This document shows positions 49,441-60,756 of a DNA stretch of 64,000 bases, in pieces. Both the position numbers and the translations under genes were made by a program. Within the stretch, counting starts at the first letter, position 1. Every line of letters begins with the position of its first letter. The DNA is from Artemisia argyi (Eukaryota > Streptophyta > Magnoliopsida > Asterales > Asteraceae): the NCBI GenBank assembly GCA_030686995.1, contig CM060680.1:80776060-80840059 (forward strand). Reading direction: 5' to 3'. Under the pieces are notes generated by a model. It did not search any database. It saw nothing but the letters and a program-made list of their open reading frames with translations, and was not told the origin of the DNA.

Positions 49441-51410
49441 TATGTATCCATGTTAGTGTTGAAATCCTCGGTTTGAAATCCTTGAAATAACGCCTTGTAG
49501 TGATAAAAATATACTTGTAATCACTAATACTTCGTTAGTTATGAATTTGGGTACTTGGTATTATTTCTAGAAATCTAGAGTTACTACGTAGTTTTAGCGT
49601 TATTATTTCTAAAAGCTGTCAAAACAATATTAGTTTTGCCGATATTGAAACGTGAATATCTTTGTCGTTATAAGTCCGTTTTACTTGTTCTTTATATCCA
49701 CGGTTACGTCTTAGTAAGTAGTAATATATTTTGGAAAGCTTGGCTCCTCCGGGTTACGTCTAAAGCCTCTTTTTGTCCGACGAAAAACGTCCAACAGCAT
49801 GTATTTTTCCAGAAAAATAGTTTTCGTCAATAAACTTGCAAAAATCATAACTTCTTCGTTATAAACTCTTTTTAATCCATTCTTTCGCCTACGGATTCGT
49901 TTTTGAAAGTATTTTATAAAAAGTTTGCCAAAGTTTACTTTATGTTTACTGATTTTCCTGGATTTACAAAAATGGGACAGTATGTATATATTCGTGTTAC
50001 AAATCCATTTTTCATGTCCAAAACTAGTTTCTACTTCAACCAAATCTCTTGCAAATACCACAAAGCTATACTAATCCTACCATACACCTTCTTAGGGTGC
50101 CATGGGTTCCTAATCACTAGTAATCATGTTAATTTAACAAAGGAACACCTAAATCAAAATCTAGGGTTTGTATGTTCAAAAAGTTAACAAAAATAATGTG
50201 GTATAGTTAACTTGTACATGAAATTAAGCATGAAAACCATAAGATACAAGTGTTAATTAGATGAAAACATGAAAATAAATTTGATAACTCACTTTGAAAT
50301 AATGGGTGATTAGATGATGAGAAAACCTTGAGTTACTTGTGTTTTTGTTGTAAGATTCTTGATTAGGAAGGTAAAATGAACAACTTCTATACTTTAACTT
50401 TTGGAAAATGATCACTTGATCATGGTGTATGAGTTTTGGTCGTGGGTTTGATGTGGAAGAGAAGAGGTTTTGAGCTTTTGATTCTTAGAAAATTGTATGT
50501 TTATGTTTTTGAGGTTTTTGGTAGATATTTATCTAATTTCAATGGCATACTTGTAATTATATGGTCAATGTGAAGACTAATGAGGGGGGGGGGGGGGGGG
50601 GGCTGCACATGTTAGTTAAATGTGTGTGGGAAGCTTGGTAATCTAGTTCACGGAGTCGGTTTTGGTTCCGTTAATCGCAAAACGTAAAGTTTTAAACCGC
50701 GAAACGTAAATTCGGGCATCGTAAAAATATGAAACTTGAAAGAATGACTAAACTTGTCAAAATACTCCTTAATAAAATAAAAATGAATGGTAAGTTCCAT
50801 CGGGTTGCTTGAACGTTGTTAAAACTGGAAACGCGGGTTAAAAACGCGTAATTCGCGTAAAACGCTGAACTGGAAAACGTAAAATTCCAAAATACTGGGT
50901 AAATGAATGTAATAACTTTTATGATGATATAATGGATATAAAAATATGTCGGGACCATTGTGGGAATATTTAGATATATTCGTCGTGTTTATAAACCGAG
51001 TGTTAACGTTTATTATAAACACTTATACGTAAAACGTTAAATGTATCAAATATATAAATTTGAAAATCCTAAGAGTGGTATAACATGAAAATGACCTACT
51101 GATGATATGCAGACTATCTCTAGTCCGTATGAAATGTCCTTACTGATAATGCATGAATTCGCACCTGAACCAATACGGTTACGCGAATTTAAATACCCGT
51201 AAACTAAATTTACGATGAAATGAATAATGCACGTGAATGATGAAATTTCTTCCGGAATGAATAGTGTTCAATGAATAGTAAACTTTCTGAATGCTTCTCG
51301 GAATGTCAAACTGACACCAAATATGATGAATAGTAAAATGATAAATAGTGTTTTGATGAATAGTGTTTTTCTAAAGTTTGGGAAATGACCTGAAATGGTG
51401 AGTTGTGACA
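49182..51410 (-). repeat. Element D 5' LTR, second part
   Basis: Continues the LTR after E, matches 36430-38665. (AT)n at 49365-49438, G run of 19 at 50584-50602 (13 in the partner). Ends GAGTTGTGACA. Confidence 0.93.
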
Positions 51411-51415
51411 ATTAA

Positions 51416-51794
51416 ATTGTTCATATTGTTGAACAAGAAGATCAATTTTGTTATCTTTAACTTGTGAGTTTCCTTGATGAGTGACTATTAAAGTTTGCCA
51501 AATTTCTTTAGCGGTTTTACACATAAAGACTCTTTCATATTCTTTCTTTGATAAAGCATTGTAAAGCATCATTTTTGCTTTATTATTTTTGGCAATTAGT
51601 TTCTTTTGATCTTCATTGTGTTTGGTAAAAGAGCTATCCTCATCTTTACCATTTGTACCATCTTTAAAATTAGGTATGTTATCACCTTCAATAATTATAT
51701 ACCATAGGTCTATATCTTTTGATTTCATGTAAGTTTCAAAATGATTTTTCCAATATATGAAACCATTTGGTTCAAATAGTGGTGCTCTTTGCAT
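51416..51794 (-). pseudogene. copia gag, N-terminal part
   Basis: Start at ATG 51794, 64 bases from the LTR. RAPLFEPNGFIYWKNHFETY is the conserved opening of SIRE/Opie-type gag; then AKMMLYNALSKKEYERVFM, AKEIWQTLIVTHQGNSQ and KIDLLVQQYEQF, the core capsid helices. No stop within 126 codons. Interrupted by element D directly after QYEQF; the following helices are at 35597-35453. The gag was therefore intact in this part when D inserted. Confidence 0.92.
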
Positions 51795-51842
51795 AGATTG
51801 TCCTTCTTAAACACAATAAATTTTAAAAGCTTGAGTAACGTA

Positions 51843-51856
51843 GCTCTTGATGCAAA
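51843..51856 (-). other. copia primer binding site, weak
   Basis: On the - strand TTGCATCAAGAGCT next to the LTR end. It is only loosely like TGGTATCAGAGC (tRNA-iMet); position supports it more than sequence. Confidence 0.4.
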
Positions 51857-51857
51857 T

Positions 51858-52007
51858 TGTGGAAAACTAGAAGGGGGTTGAATAGTTTACCGATTTTAAC
51901 TTAGTTATCTTTATAAAACTTTTCGTGTAATCATGATATAGTGTAAACGACAATATGTAATATGCAAGATAGAGAAAGAAACAATCAAACCACAACACGA
52001 TAGTTTA
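51858..52007 (-). repeat. copia 5' LTR, inner part
   Basis: On the + strand begins TGTGGAAAACTAG; continues at 62772 after element G. Full LTR about 1.09 kb, as expected for SIRE-type elements. Confidence 0.8.
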
Positions 52008-52407
52008 TGTTAGGAATACAAATATTCCTATAAAAGACTCGGTCACCCCGATGTTCTATTAGCATTAAGATAGCTCGTAGACTTAGTTATTATTATTAGT
52101 TATAGTTTAGTTTAATATAGTTGTAGATAGTATTCGTGGAGTGGGTCGCGTCTTTACCCACTGTCAGTTCACTCCACAGCCCGTTTCATGGGGCATTATT
52201 ATGTAAGTGTATATATACCCTCTTCCCACCAAGGGAGAGGGTTGGTTGTTTCATTTAATACACACACACAAAGTGTGTTTCTCTCTCAAGAAACCTCCCA
52301 CTCTCTCTTCTCTCTCTCTCTCTAAAACTCTTACCATGGCTACCTTGTTATTCCATAACCCAAGACCTCCTGAATCACAAGAATCAACATATTATATTGA
52401 TCCTACA
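52008..52407 (+). repeat. Element G 5' LTR (400 bp)
   Basis: TGTTAGGAATAC...GATCCTACA; repeated at 62367-62766. Confidence 0.95.
52210..52241 (+). promoter_or_regulatory. G core promoter: TATATATA plus adjacent hairpin
   Basis: TATATATA at 52210-52217; then CCCTCTTCCC (52218-52227), loop ACCAA, GGGAGAGGG (52233-52241), a stem with one bulged T. The expected start of transcription lies right after the hairpin. Same layout as in solo LTR H. A CT-rich stretch follows (52287-52325). Confidence 0.7.
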
Positions 52408-52464
52408 ATTGGTACCAGAGCCACGGTGGTTACTTTGTTGATTTTTGTGGGTCAAATAATGTGA
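52336..52464 (+). other. Short ORF opening inside the G LTR
   Basis: ATG at 52336 in strong context (TTACCATGG). It reads MATLLFHNPRPPESQEST, crosses the primer site and stops at 52464, 42 codons. The 3' LTR has the same start at 62695. The related peptide in H argues that it is, or was, translated; perhaps the start of a former gag (inference). Confidence 0.5.
52410..52421 (+). other. Element G primer binding site (tRNA-iMet type)
   Basis: TGGTACCAGAGC two bases after the LTR, one change from TGGTATCAGAGC. Confidence 0.88.
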
Positions 52465-54180
52465 TTGAAGCTGTTTTTTTCTGTACATTCTTCTACATCA
52501 CGAAATATTTTTTTTCAGCTTTATATGATAAACAGTTTTTTTTCTCACAAGCTCTTGAGTATCAATATGGTCCAAATAGTTTATGTTCTTATTTCAGTTT
52601 TACAAGACTATTTATGTGGTAAGCTTGTCCAAGTTATCTGATTTTGTGTAAACCTCATCTATAGAGATATTTTTGGTTCTTGACAGCGAGTTGGTATGTT
52701 TCTTGGTATGGACAAATCTGGGTTTTGAACTTGCTTTCTTGACAGCGAGTTGGTTTGTTTCTTGGTAGCAATTTGGTTTTTAACTGATAAGGGAAAATGA
52801 CATACTGGGTGTTAGTGACTTGTGTACTACCGTGATAGTGACCAGCGAGTTGGTGTAGCGAGTTTCTAATAATCAAACTAATCTAAACATAATGCTGCCA
52901 AAATTTCATGATGTGCAGCGATTTGTCAAGATAAGTAAGATAAAGACAAGAACACCAAACCACATATCTACTCAAAGACTTCAGATCCAAACAATACAAA
53001 TCCAAATACAAAACAGATCAAGCCACATCATAACCAATACCAATAACGATTCAACATACAAATCCAAACCAACAAATACAAGAAACGTTAAGGACTCAAA
53101 ATCTCAGATTATTCTCTTCCCGTGAGTTACCAAAGCATAATGGACCTCAAAGGTCATATTAACTATAGAGAATATCATCATCGATCACATTCAATGCAAA
53201 GCTTTTCGAAGATATGATCTCAGAGTTTCTTTTTCGTGAGGTACAATTAACCCATTGACCTTTTAAAAATCCGAGCACGAAAAGAATACTCATCATCGAT
53301 CCAACACTTGAATGGAAAATGAAAAGAAAATAAAATAGATCTCAGTTAATTATTTCGTGATGTTCAATGAACTACAAAGACTATTACAAGCCAATCACAC
53401 GAAACAATCATCATCACGGATCTTGAAAATGAAAAAAAAAAGTGTAAAAGATCTCAGTTATCTCGCTCATACCAATCTTCAAAAGATTATTAATTTGAAC
53501 GATTACACCTTCATTGATCTTGTAGAAGCATTAATACTCCTTTTAATTTTCGAAAGTTAATAAGGATGAACAAAACCATAGGGTTTCACTCATATCTGAC
53601 TTTCGGTTTTGAAAAACAAATGCTACAAACCTGCTATGTCTTGACTCTTGTGTGATTAGACGAGCGTGGATAATGAAGATGAGATGAGTTGTGATGAAAA
53701 CGAGTTATCTTTTGAGATCAGTGATCTAGTGAGAATGTGAGAGAAATAGGGGCGGATTAAAGAGTGGATTAGAGTTACAAATGTGGGTTAGGTTATTCTT
53801 ATACCCGCATAATTAGGGGTGTGGTTTGGATCGGGTATTCATTTTTTTTTTGGGTCTGGGCTGTAGGACTAGGAGTGGATTGAATATGATTTAATGGGCT
53901 TAAATAAGTTATCAAATGAATTGGATTGGGCAGTTTTGGATTTCCTGAAACGTGTTATCAGATTTGAAATATTGATTTATGAATTTTTGGTCTTGAGTCA
54001 TATTTAGCCAAAACTTTGGATAATATTTTGGTTTAGGAGTGGTATTTTGGTCATGCAAATTTTACGGGGATACACACGTCATAACTAGTATTTGGGGTAT
54101 GTATATATGTCGACATGATTACAGAGTTTTTAAGTTTGTCAGCATTGTGGATGCCTATGATTTGAGTGAGCCTGCAATTT
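52465..54180. other. G interior, first part, no gene seen
   Basis: Mostly AT-rich unique sequence; GCGAGTTGGT occurs four times between 52685 and 52865. Open frames at 52892-53125 and 53357-53560 are short and unrecognised. Confidence 0.5.
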
Positions 54181-54185
54181 AATTT

Positions 54186-54443
54186 TTGCGACTTGAGTTA
54201 CAGTTGACAACTTGCGATTTGATTAATTGCGGTTCGTCAAATTGCGTTTGGATTTGTTACGACTTGACTGATTGCAATTTGACCAATTGCGATTTGACGT
54301 TGCGAGTTAACACTTGCGATTTGACGTATTGCAATTTGGTTGTCCGCAATTTGACTTGTTGCGATTTTTCAAACTGCGACTTGACTTGCTGCAATTTGAT
54401 CAAGTTGATACTTGACTTCGTTGACTTAAGTTTTGAAGATTAG
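54186..54443 (+). repeat. 15-bp degenerate tandem repeat (TTGCGATTTGACxxA)
   Basis: More than ten diverged units of TTGCRATTTGACxxA. One frame is open for 85 codons and gives a five-residue periodic pattern (CDLTN, CNLTN, CDLTC) that resembles pentapeptide repeats. Weaker copies of the unit recur near 55500-55590. With no start context or neighbour to support it, I treat it as a minisatellite. Confidence 0.75.
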
Positions 54444-57155
54444 TATTGCAACTCACCCTTAGATGTTCTTGTTAATTTCGCGGTTACTCTTGATGTTTTT
54501 AGAAAATCCCGCGAAAGATTCGATAGGCTGGACTTGGTTTTTGACATATTAAAACTTACGGGATCTGACTATTATCTTCGGGATAAGTTTGTGCTTCGAG
54601 AACAGCAGGAATTGGGAAATTACGGTGACTTGGTTGGTGTGTTAATTCACGGGTTGGTATACTTAGTGTCACAAACATCTCGGGGTGGATGGACGCACGA
54701 TGTTTGGTGACCCTTGCTCGAGTGTATTTAAGGTGATTAGACTTGGATGTTCAAGAAGTGGATATATACAATTAAGGATGGAAGGTTGGGTATATATATC
54801 ACTACCTATATTTAAAGGAGTTACGTTGTTGTGCTCAATATAGGTTCTAAATCACGATTTTAGTGCAAGTATAAGTCACTAACTTGTCCTTTATCATGCT
54901 TCATCAAGAGCTTGTTGTTTCTCAAGCTTCTAATGGGATTGTAGTACAAGAACTTTTCAAGAGATGGTCAGACTTAAAGACAGGAGGTGATTTGTTTAGA
55001 GACGTGCTTTAACCCTTTACTAACTCTATAGTTAAGCACATTTCATCCAGTGGTCTAGCATATTCCGAACTTCAACGAATCATTAATCTGCTAAATCATT
55101 GATGAGGAGTCCAGCAAGGTGTTACTACAAGCATGTCTTTATCACCATCTTCTCTGCAGTAGGTTTATGTGTCTCCTTCCATGTATCTGTTTTGCGCATG
55201 TCAAATTCACTACTATCACAGACTTTCAGTTTTTGGCAAAAAGGTCATTGCATGTCCTTTTTGAGGGGGAGAATTTGCGCAAGTTTCCTAGCGATTCCGT
55301 CTCCAGTAGTGTGAATCTTTGCAGTTCCGGTTTCAGCAATTCAGGATTCAGTGGGTCAGTCTCTAGAGGTTTGCTCACTCTTTAGCGACTATCTCTAACT
55401 TATTGGCAAGTTCCTAAGTGATGAGATTCGTGTGATTGGTTAATCATTTTGCAATTAGTGAATTGTTGTAACTTAAGTCGTTTCGATTAATCAAAGTGTT
55501 ATTTGACGTTGTGAGTTAATCCTTACGACTTGACTAATCTCAATTTGATATATTGTAACTTGACTTGTCACGACTAGACACTTAGTGCGAATTGTGACTC
55601 ATCTGGTATCTCTCTCTAAGTTTAACTTGCTGAATATATCTTCCGGTTTCTTTTGTTGACTTTAGTAAAATCCCTAGAAAGAATCATTTCTCGGTTTAAG
55701 TCACATAAATTGTAAAATCCCGTTTGAAGATATTGAGATGTCGACTGTTTTCGATGACATTCAAGCAGCTGGGTCAGACAGCTATGTTTGATTGGACTGA
55801 CTATAAGTCATGGGCACTCCTAATAATTTGTGCATGTTTCTTCTCACTTTGATTGCTCAACCGCACAAAATCATCACGAAGCTAATGATCACGAAGCTAA
55901 TTTGGTATTCCTTGCTTGAGGGTGAAGTTGGATTTCACGAAAGAGTCTACCTATTTTATCTTGAAATCGGGGATGGTTGGATGCAAGATTTCAATGATAA
56001 CTTGCTCGCACATATGATGTAAGTTGAAGACTTGGGTTATCTAGTATCCAGAAGTCGGGGTGGATGGTTGAAGACCTGGTTAACTATCACTTAAAGGAGT
56101 TACGTTATTGTACTCAGTGTCACACGTAGATGACGTTGTGGATAATCGCAAGAGGTGATGATTGTCTCATACTTTGTCAAGATAGTATTGAGTACTTAGA
56201 GATTTGCATGGTGCACAAATTCTCTACATCGTTCTTCCAACAACAATGCAAGCTTAGGTAACAAATTTGAGTAATTCTACTTCATTTTCAAGATTGGTAT
56301 ATCGGGTTCCTTCATCATGTGGTCACAATTGTTTGTGTTCGAAGTTGGTTAGTTGGACAAAGACTTTAAAAGTGTGATGTGATCTGTAATTCTCACATGA
56401 TATTTTTAACCCAAACTGATGTTTGCCATAACCAAATCAGTCATGCCACATTCAACCTGTTACTGTCTCACGGTTTCTTCTTGGTTTTGTAAAATCCCGC
56501 GAAAGAACTTATTTCTCGGTTTAAACCATAGATTTGTAAAATCCCGTGATGATGGGCTATGAGCTCTTGACCATGGTCGGGTTAAAACCATTATCAAAGT
56601 TCAGCCATAACATCACAAATGGTTGGATTGAGGGATTGAATTGACAAGATGTGACTACGGGGTTAGTTCAATATTATTTATTCGAGGCTGAAGTGAAATT
56701 TCATGGGTGCGTGTACTTAGTATCTGAAGATATCGGGGAGGTTGGATGAAGATTCTTCGAGATCCTTGTTCGAGCTTTCAATACAACGACAAGGACTTGG
56801 ATATCTAGTTATTTTTTCTTTCTCTCTATTGCAAAATAACTATCACTTTAAGGAGTCACGTTGTAGTGCTCAGTGTCACATGAAGTTGTGGATATCCAAG
56901 AGGTGATGTACATCTTATACTTGATGGTTGGTTGGTTGAAGAGTATAGACTACTTAGGGATTCGATGTTGCACGAAGTCTCTACACCGCTCTTTGTCTCG
57001 CATTAGTACAAGTTTAAGTCACAAATTCGGGTCATATTACTTCGGTCTCAAGTTCATCATATTGGGTTTCTCTCCATCAGTAGTCACGACATATATCCGA
57101 CAGAATGATAATGGGGTTGGTAACGAGTTAGCAAGAGAGTAGAAGAAAAGAGAGA
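54444..57155. other. G interior, middle, no gene seen
   Basis: Contains phrases repeated with changes: AAATCCCGCGAAAGA (54507, 56491 and variants) and AAGGAGTTACGTTGT (54816, 56094, 56850), suggesting ancient segmental duplication of about 1-1.3 kb units. A GAGGGGGAGAAT tract at 55263. Confidence 0.55.
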
Positions 57156-57275
57156 GATGACGTCTGAACACATCAGCTCAGGCCTCGGTCTTCAATAGAT
57201 GACGTCTGTTCACATCAGTTCAGGCCTCGCTCTTCAGCATAATGGCGTCTGCTGACAACACTTCAGGCCCCGTTC
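57156..57275. repeat. 42-bp tandem repeat, three units
   Basis: Units start at 57157, 57199 and 57242 with ATGACGTCTG/ATGGCGTCTG, then CACATCAG, CAGGCCTCG, TCTTCA. Confidence 0.85.
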
Positions 57276-57667
57276 ATCTAAGAAAAGAAAAGTGTATGCT
57301 TGAGTGCACTTCATCTTCAAAAGAAGAGGAATCTTCTTATTTGTGGCCATTCTCATCAACAAGTTCATGCTCTTTCCGTGCTTATTCTGTTTTCAAGTGG
57401 ATCGGCGCATATTGGAGTATTCTATTATTCACTTATTCAACCAAAACTTGCATTCGACAGGCATATGCAATTTTTGAGGGGGGGAAAGGGTGAATAAACA
57501 ACATGTCAGTCCTCAAGAACCGTCAAGTGGAGCTTCCTACCATTGATGGTATTCATATTCACTAGTTCAATCATCAAAAATTGCAGTTGGCTGGCATATG
57601 CAATTTTTGAGGGGGGGAAAGGGTGAATATTAATCTACATGTTGGATGATGATTGAGAAATGGTCAT

Positions 57668-57699
57668 ACGACTCCTGAATACGTCAGTTCAGGAGTCGT
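57668..57699. repeat. 12-bp perfect hairpin
   Basis: ACGACTCCTGAA (57668-57679), loop TACGTCAG, TTCAGGAGTCGT (57688-57699). Confidence 0.9.
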
Positions 57700-57706
57700 G
57701 CAAACC

Positions 57707-57832
57707 ATGGTTCTCCAACACTACATCTTCCTCTCTATTAAGGTGTTGAAGAACATGGTCATGGTATGCATGGTTCTCCAACACTACTTCTTCCTCTCTA
57801 TCAAGGTGTTGAAGAACATGGTCATGGAATGC
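57707..57832. repeat. 63-bp tandem duplication with internal hairpin
   Basis: Units 57707-57769 and 57770-57832, four or so differences. Each has GTTCTCCAACAC near its start and GTGTTGAAGAAC near its end, an imperfect inverted repeat. Period is a multiple of three, so a frame stays open through both (from 57653). Confidence 0.85.
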
Positions 57833-57940
57833 TAATCGACATCGTCTCACGGGCTGATTCAATTAGTAACAAAGGGTTTCTAGTCAATGCTTCATGTATA
57901 CGTCATCAGGCTACATGTACACATAATGATGATGATTCCG

Positions 57941-58240
57941 ATTAATCGTAACCATCATGGGGGAGAGAAATGTGTACACCAAGGACGCACAAAAGGTTCA
58001 CGTGATCGGGCTTAATCGTGTATTCCGGTGTTGAAAAGCCGCAGAGATGATCAGTGGTTCAACTTGTCACCTTGGTATTAACGTTTCACTTTTACGTCAT
58101 GGTATGATTAATCGTAACCATCAGGGGAGAGAGAATGTGTACATCAAGGACGCACAACAGGTTTACATGATCAGGGCTTAATATCCAAGGATGGATACAT
58201 TCTACAGACGATCAGTGGTTCAACTTGTTACTTTGGTGTT
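57941..58240. repeat. 166-bp direct duplication, diverged
   Basis: ATTAATCGTAACCATCA at 57941 and 58107, both followed by a GGGGAGAGA tract, TGTACA, CAAGGACGCACAA and, later, ATCAGTGGTTCAACTTGT. Confidence 0.8.
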
Positions 58241-59906
58241 ATACTAAAGACTGAAGAAGGTCGAGTCGTCAGTCTATTCTTTATTCTCGGTTGGGTGTTA
58301 TCGTCTCATGTGTGCGCTGCGGGCTGATGGGTTATATGTAAGGTTACTGGAAGGCATTTGGTGAGATGAAGATGGTTGGTATTCTGTTCCTCCATATTGG
58401 GCAATCTTGAAGTAGGTCGTGTCTACAGTTTTCTCTACATTCTCCGCTATGTGATTAGAAGACTAAAGACGGCATGTATTTGGTTATCAAAAGACCTCTT
58501 TCATATTATGGGTGTTCGTCCAAAGTCTTCCTTCTATTGTGGGTGTTCATCAGAAAGGTTGTCAGGATTGGGGGAGAGCACTAATTAGGGGAGAGTGAAA
58601 TGCCTGAATGAATCCCTGGTTAAATGTGCTCACGTTACTCTTCAGCATGTCAAATGATGGAAGCGGAGAAAAGTCTGGAAGCTGAGGAGTAATGATTTTG
58701 GTTCGTATCCTTGTACATATTAAAAAATAAATAAATAAATAAATAAAATCAAAAATCAAAAATAAAAAAAAAAAAATAAAAAAAAAAAATTGAAAAACCT
58801 CAAAAATTCCAAAAAGATTCTTCTCGCGACATGTCTCTTGTGTAATCAATATTATGTACGACTTTAGAAATGTCATTCAACAATGACACGGAGTCATACA
58901 TATGCTTGAGCAAGAGTTATTTTATGTTTTAATAATGCTTTCTAAAACATGTCGCTCCCCAAAATTTTTCTGTCAAATGGCTTGCTATTACTTTAGATAG
59001 CAACCCGCGCTTCATACTGGGGAAAGCTCGTCGACAAAAAGACGGCTGTTCCTCCAACTGGGTGATGTTCACCTGGGCATGGATTACTTTATATCCATGT
59101 TTCATCGATCTGGTGTACGTTTCAGTGCATCATTTCTTGAAAAAGAAGAGAAGTCTTCTTTGTATACAAATAGTTTTCATTCAATGATTCTTCTGAAAAT
59201 TATTTGTTGAGACACTTGGTGAATATGTGTTGTATGAAATTTGTTTAACTTGTACTTGCATAAAAATTTGTCACTCAATCAACGACTAGAAATGGTCATT
59301 GATTGAGGGGGAGAGTGAATTAAAATTTTACACCATCAAACCGATTTCTTGGTTAACTCATACTTGGTTTTGTAGTTAATGGAGTTTAGTTGAAGAGGAC
59401 CTTGCTAAAATTTATATCAAATGGCCAAATATGTTAGGTGCTAGAAAGTTTAGGACATTATGTGCAACTTGCTTGTAGTCTCCTAGCTCTATAGTTCTCG
59501 AAGGATCATTTGTGTTACTTTGGTATCCTCGTATAATCCCCTAAATACATTAAGACTCAAAACCTAGAAGAAGTTTGAAAACCAATGGTGTTTGATGTTC
59601 TTGAATTCTCCTATGACATTTGTATGTTCTAAGTGAATGAGTTTCAACTGTTGCTTGTTTCGGCTTAAGTGTTGTTGATATTGTGCATATGCTCTCAGAA
59701 TTTGCTTAGGTATAATGTTATCATGCTTGAATCATGTTCCTAAGATCCTGAGTTGAATATTAATATCTGTATGAATTGCCATGTGCATGATTGCTATCTG
59801 CTCTTCATGCTAAATAGTAGTTTGACGTATTTCCTGACTATGATTCGATTAAATGAATTTGGTATTATTATGTGGCAAGCTGCTGAATGGTAGCTATTAA
59901 GGTATA
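58241..59906. other. G interior, further part, no gene seen
   Basis: A/T-rich; an A-rich stretch at 58720-58790 with AAAT repeats. AGGGGGAGA-like tracts at 58569, 58588 and 59305. Confidence 0.5.
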
Positions 59907-59944
59907 GTGTATCTGTATGTATGTATATCTATGTTGATATTCTT

Positions 59945-60206
59945 ATGTAGATTCCATAGCCAAAATGAATGTGCCAGTTCCAGCTCGAACCATGTGTTTA
60001 GACGTTCAAACTCTATTGATTGGCTCAGAATTCATCACAACAACAACATCCGCAACAACAACAACACGTCACCACCACCACCATCAGTGAAACAAAGCAA
60101 TAGTTATTCCGATCTCGCCAAGTGGGGATCTACAATATTTGGGCGTTTTGCTGGTGGTGCCCTTAATGTTGTCTTGTGCAAAATAAGCAGTGAATCTCCC
60201 TCTTAG
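59945..60206 (+). other. Unrecognised ORF after a splice-acceptor-like site
   Basis: Frame open from 59907 to stop 60206; composition changes at TTCTTATGTAG (59940-59950), which looks like an intron end. The part after it reads RRSNSIDWLRIHHNNN, an Asn/Thr/Pro linker (TSPPPPS), then SDLAKWGSTIFGRFAGGAL. I do not recognise the protein. It could be an exon captured from a host gene, or chance. Confidence 0.3.
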
Positions 60207-60524
60207 TTTAAGGGGAAGCATAGTGTGTTTCATCATCAGTATACATTAAAATTGGACACATTTTTCTCCCATGTTTTTCCAACATATTTAAATCAATTGG
60301 GATCACAAATCTCAAAGGATTTGAAATTTTGAACAAGGGAGAGAATGTGATTTAAATATGAAACCTGATGAAAATGTGATGTTTTTGGACTTAAATGATA
60401 GGCTCTCCCATATGTGCCAAACTCTTTCGTATATCAATGCACATATTAAGGAGGAACGAATTGACAAAAAGGATTTGGCAAGCATCTTGTGTGAGCAAGG
60501 CTCAGACCTCACCATGAATTGACG

Positions 60525-60569
<45 letters not shown>
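60525..60569. repeat. 45-nt poly(A) run
   Basis: Uninterrupted A run between CCATGAATTGACG and CGTCATTAATCG; note GACG/CGTC on both sides. Confidence 0.95.
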
Positions 60570-60570
<1 letters not shown>

Positions 60571-60584
60571 GTCATTAATCGAAA

Positions 60585-60756
60585 GGACTTGTCCTGGCCG
60601 GGTAATAATTTCAAGCTGGTTTGACCAGTGATGTAAGCGTGTCTCGAAGAGGACTTGTCTGAGTAGAGTGTACCGTTTCGAGAAACCATTGTGGACTTGA
60701 CCAGGCCGGGTAATAACTTCAAGCTAGTCTAACTAGTGATGTAAGCGTGTCTCGAA
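60585..60756. repeat. 64-bp direct duplication, 108 bp apart
   Basis: GGACTTG(T/A)CC...GGCCGGGTAATAA, TTCAAGCT, ATGTAAGCGTGTCTCGAA at 60585-60648 and 60693-60756. Confidence 0.85.

Larger units (their letters stand above)
35603..51410 (-). mobile_element. Element D: Ty3/gypsy (Tekay-like) retrotransposon, carrying E
   Basis: Perfect TSD ATTAA (35598-35602, 51411-51415). Left (3') LTR 35603-38665; interior 38666-44038; right (5') LTR 44039-51410, interrupted by solo LTR E at 44864-49176. The - strand order is primer site (44035-44024), leader, gag (42905 down), decayed pol, integrase end (39690-38700), CTTCGGGACGAAGTTCC and purine tract, LTR. Interrupts copia gag within QYEQF. Confidence 0.94.
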
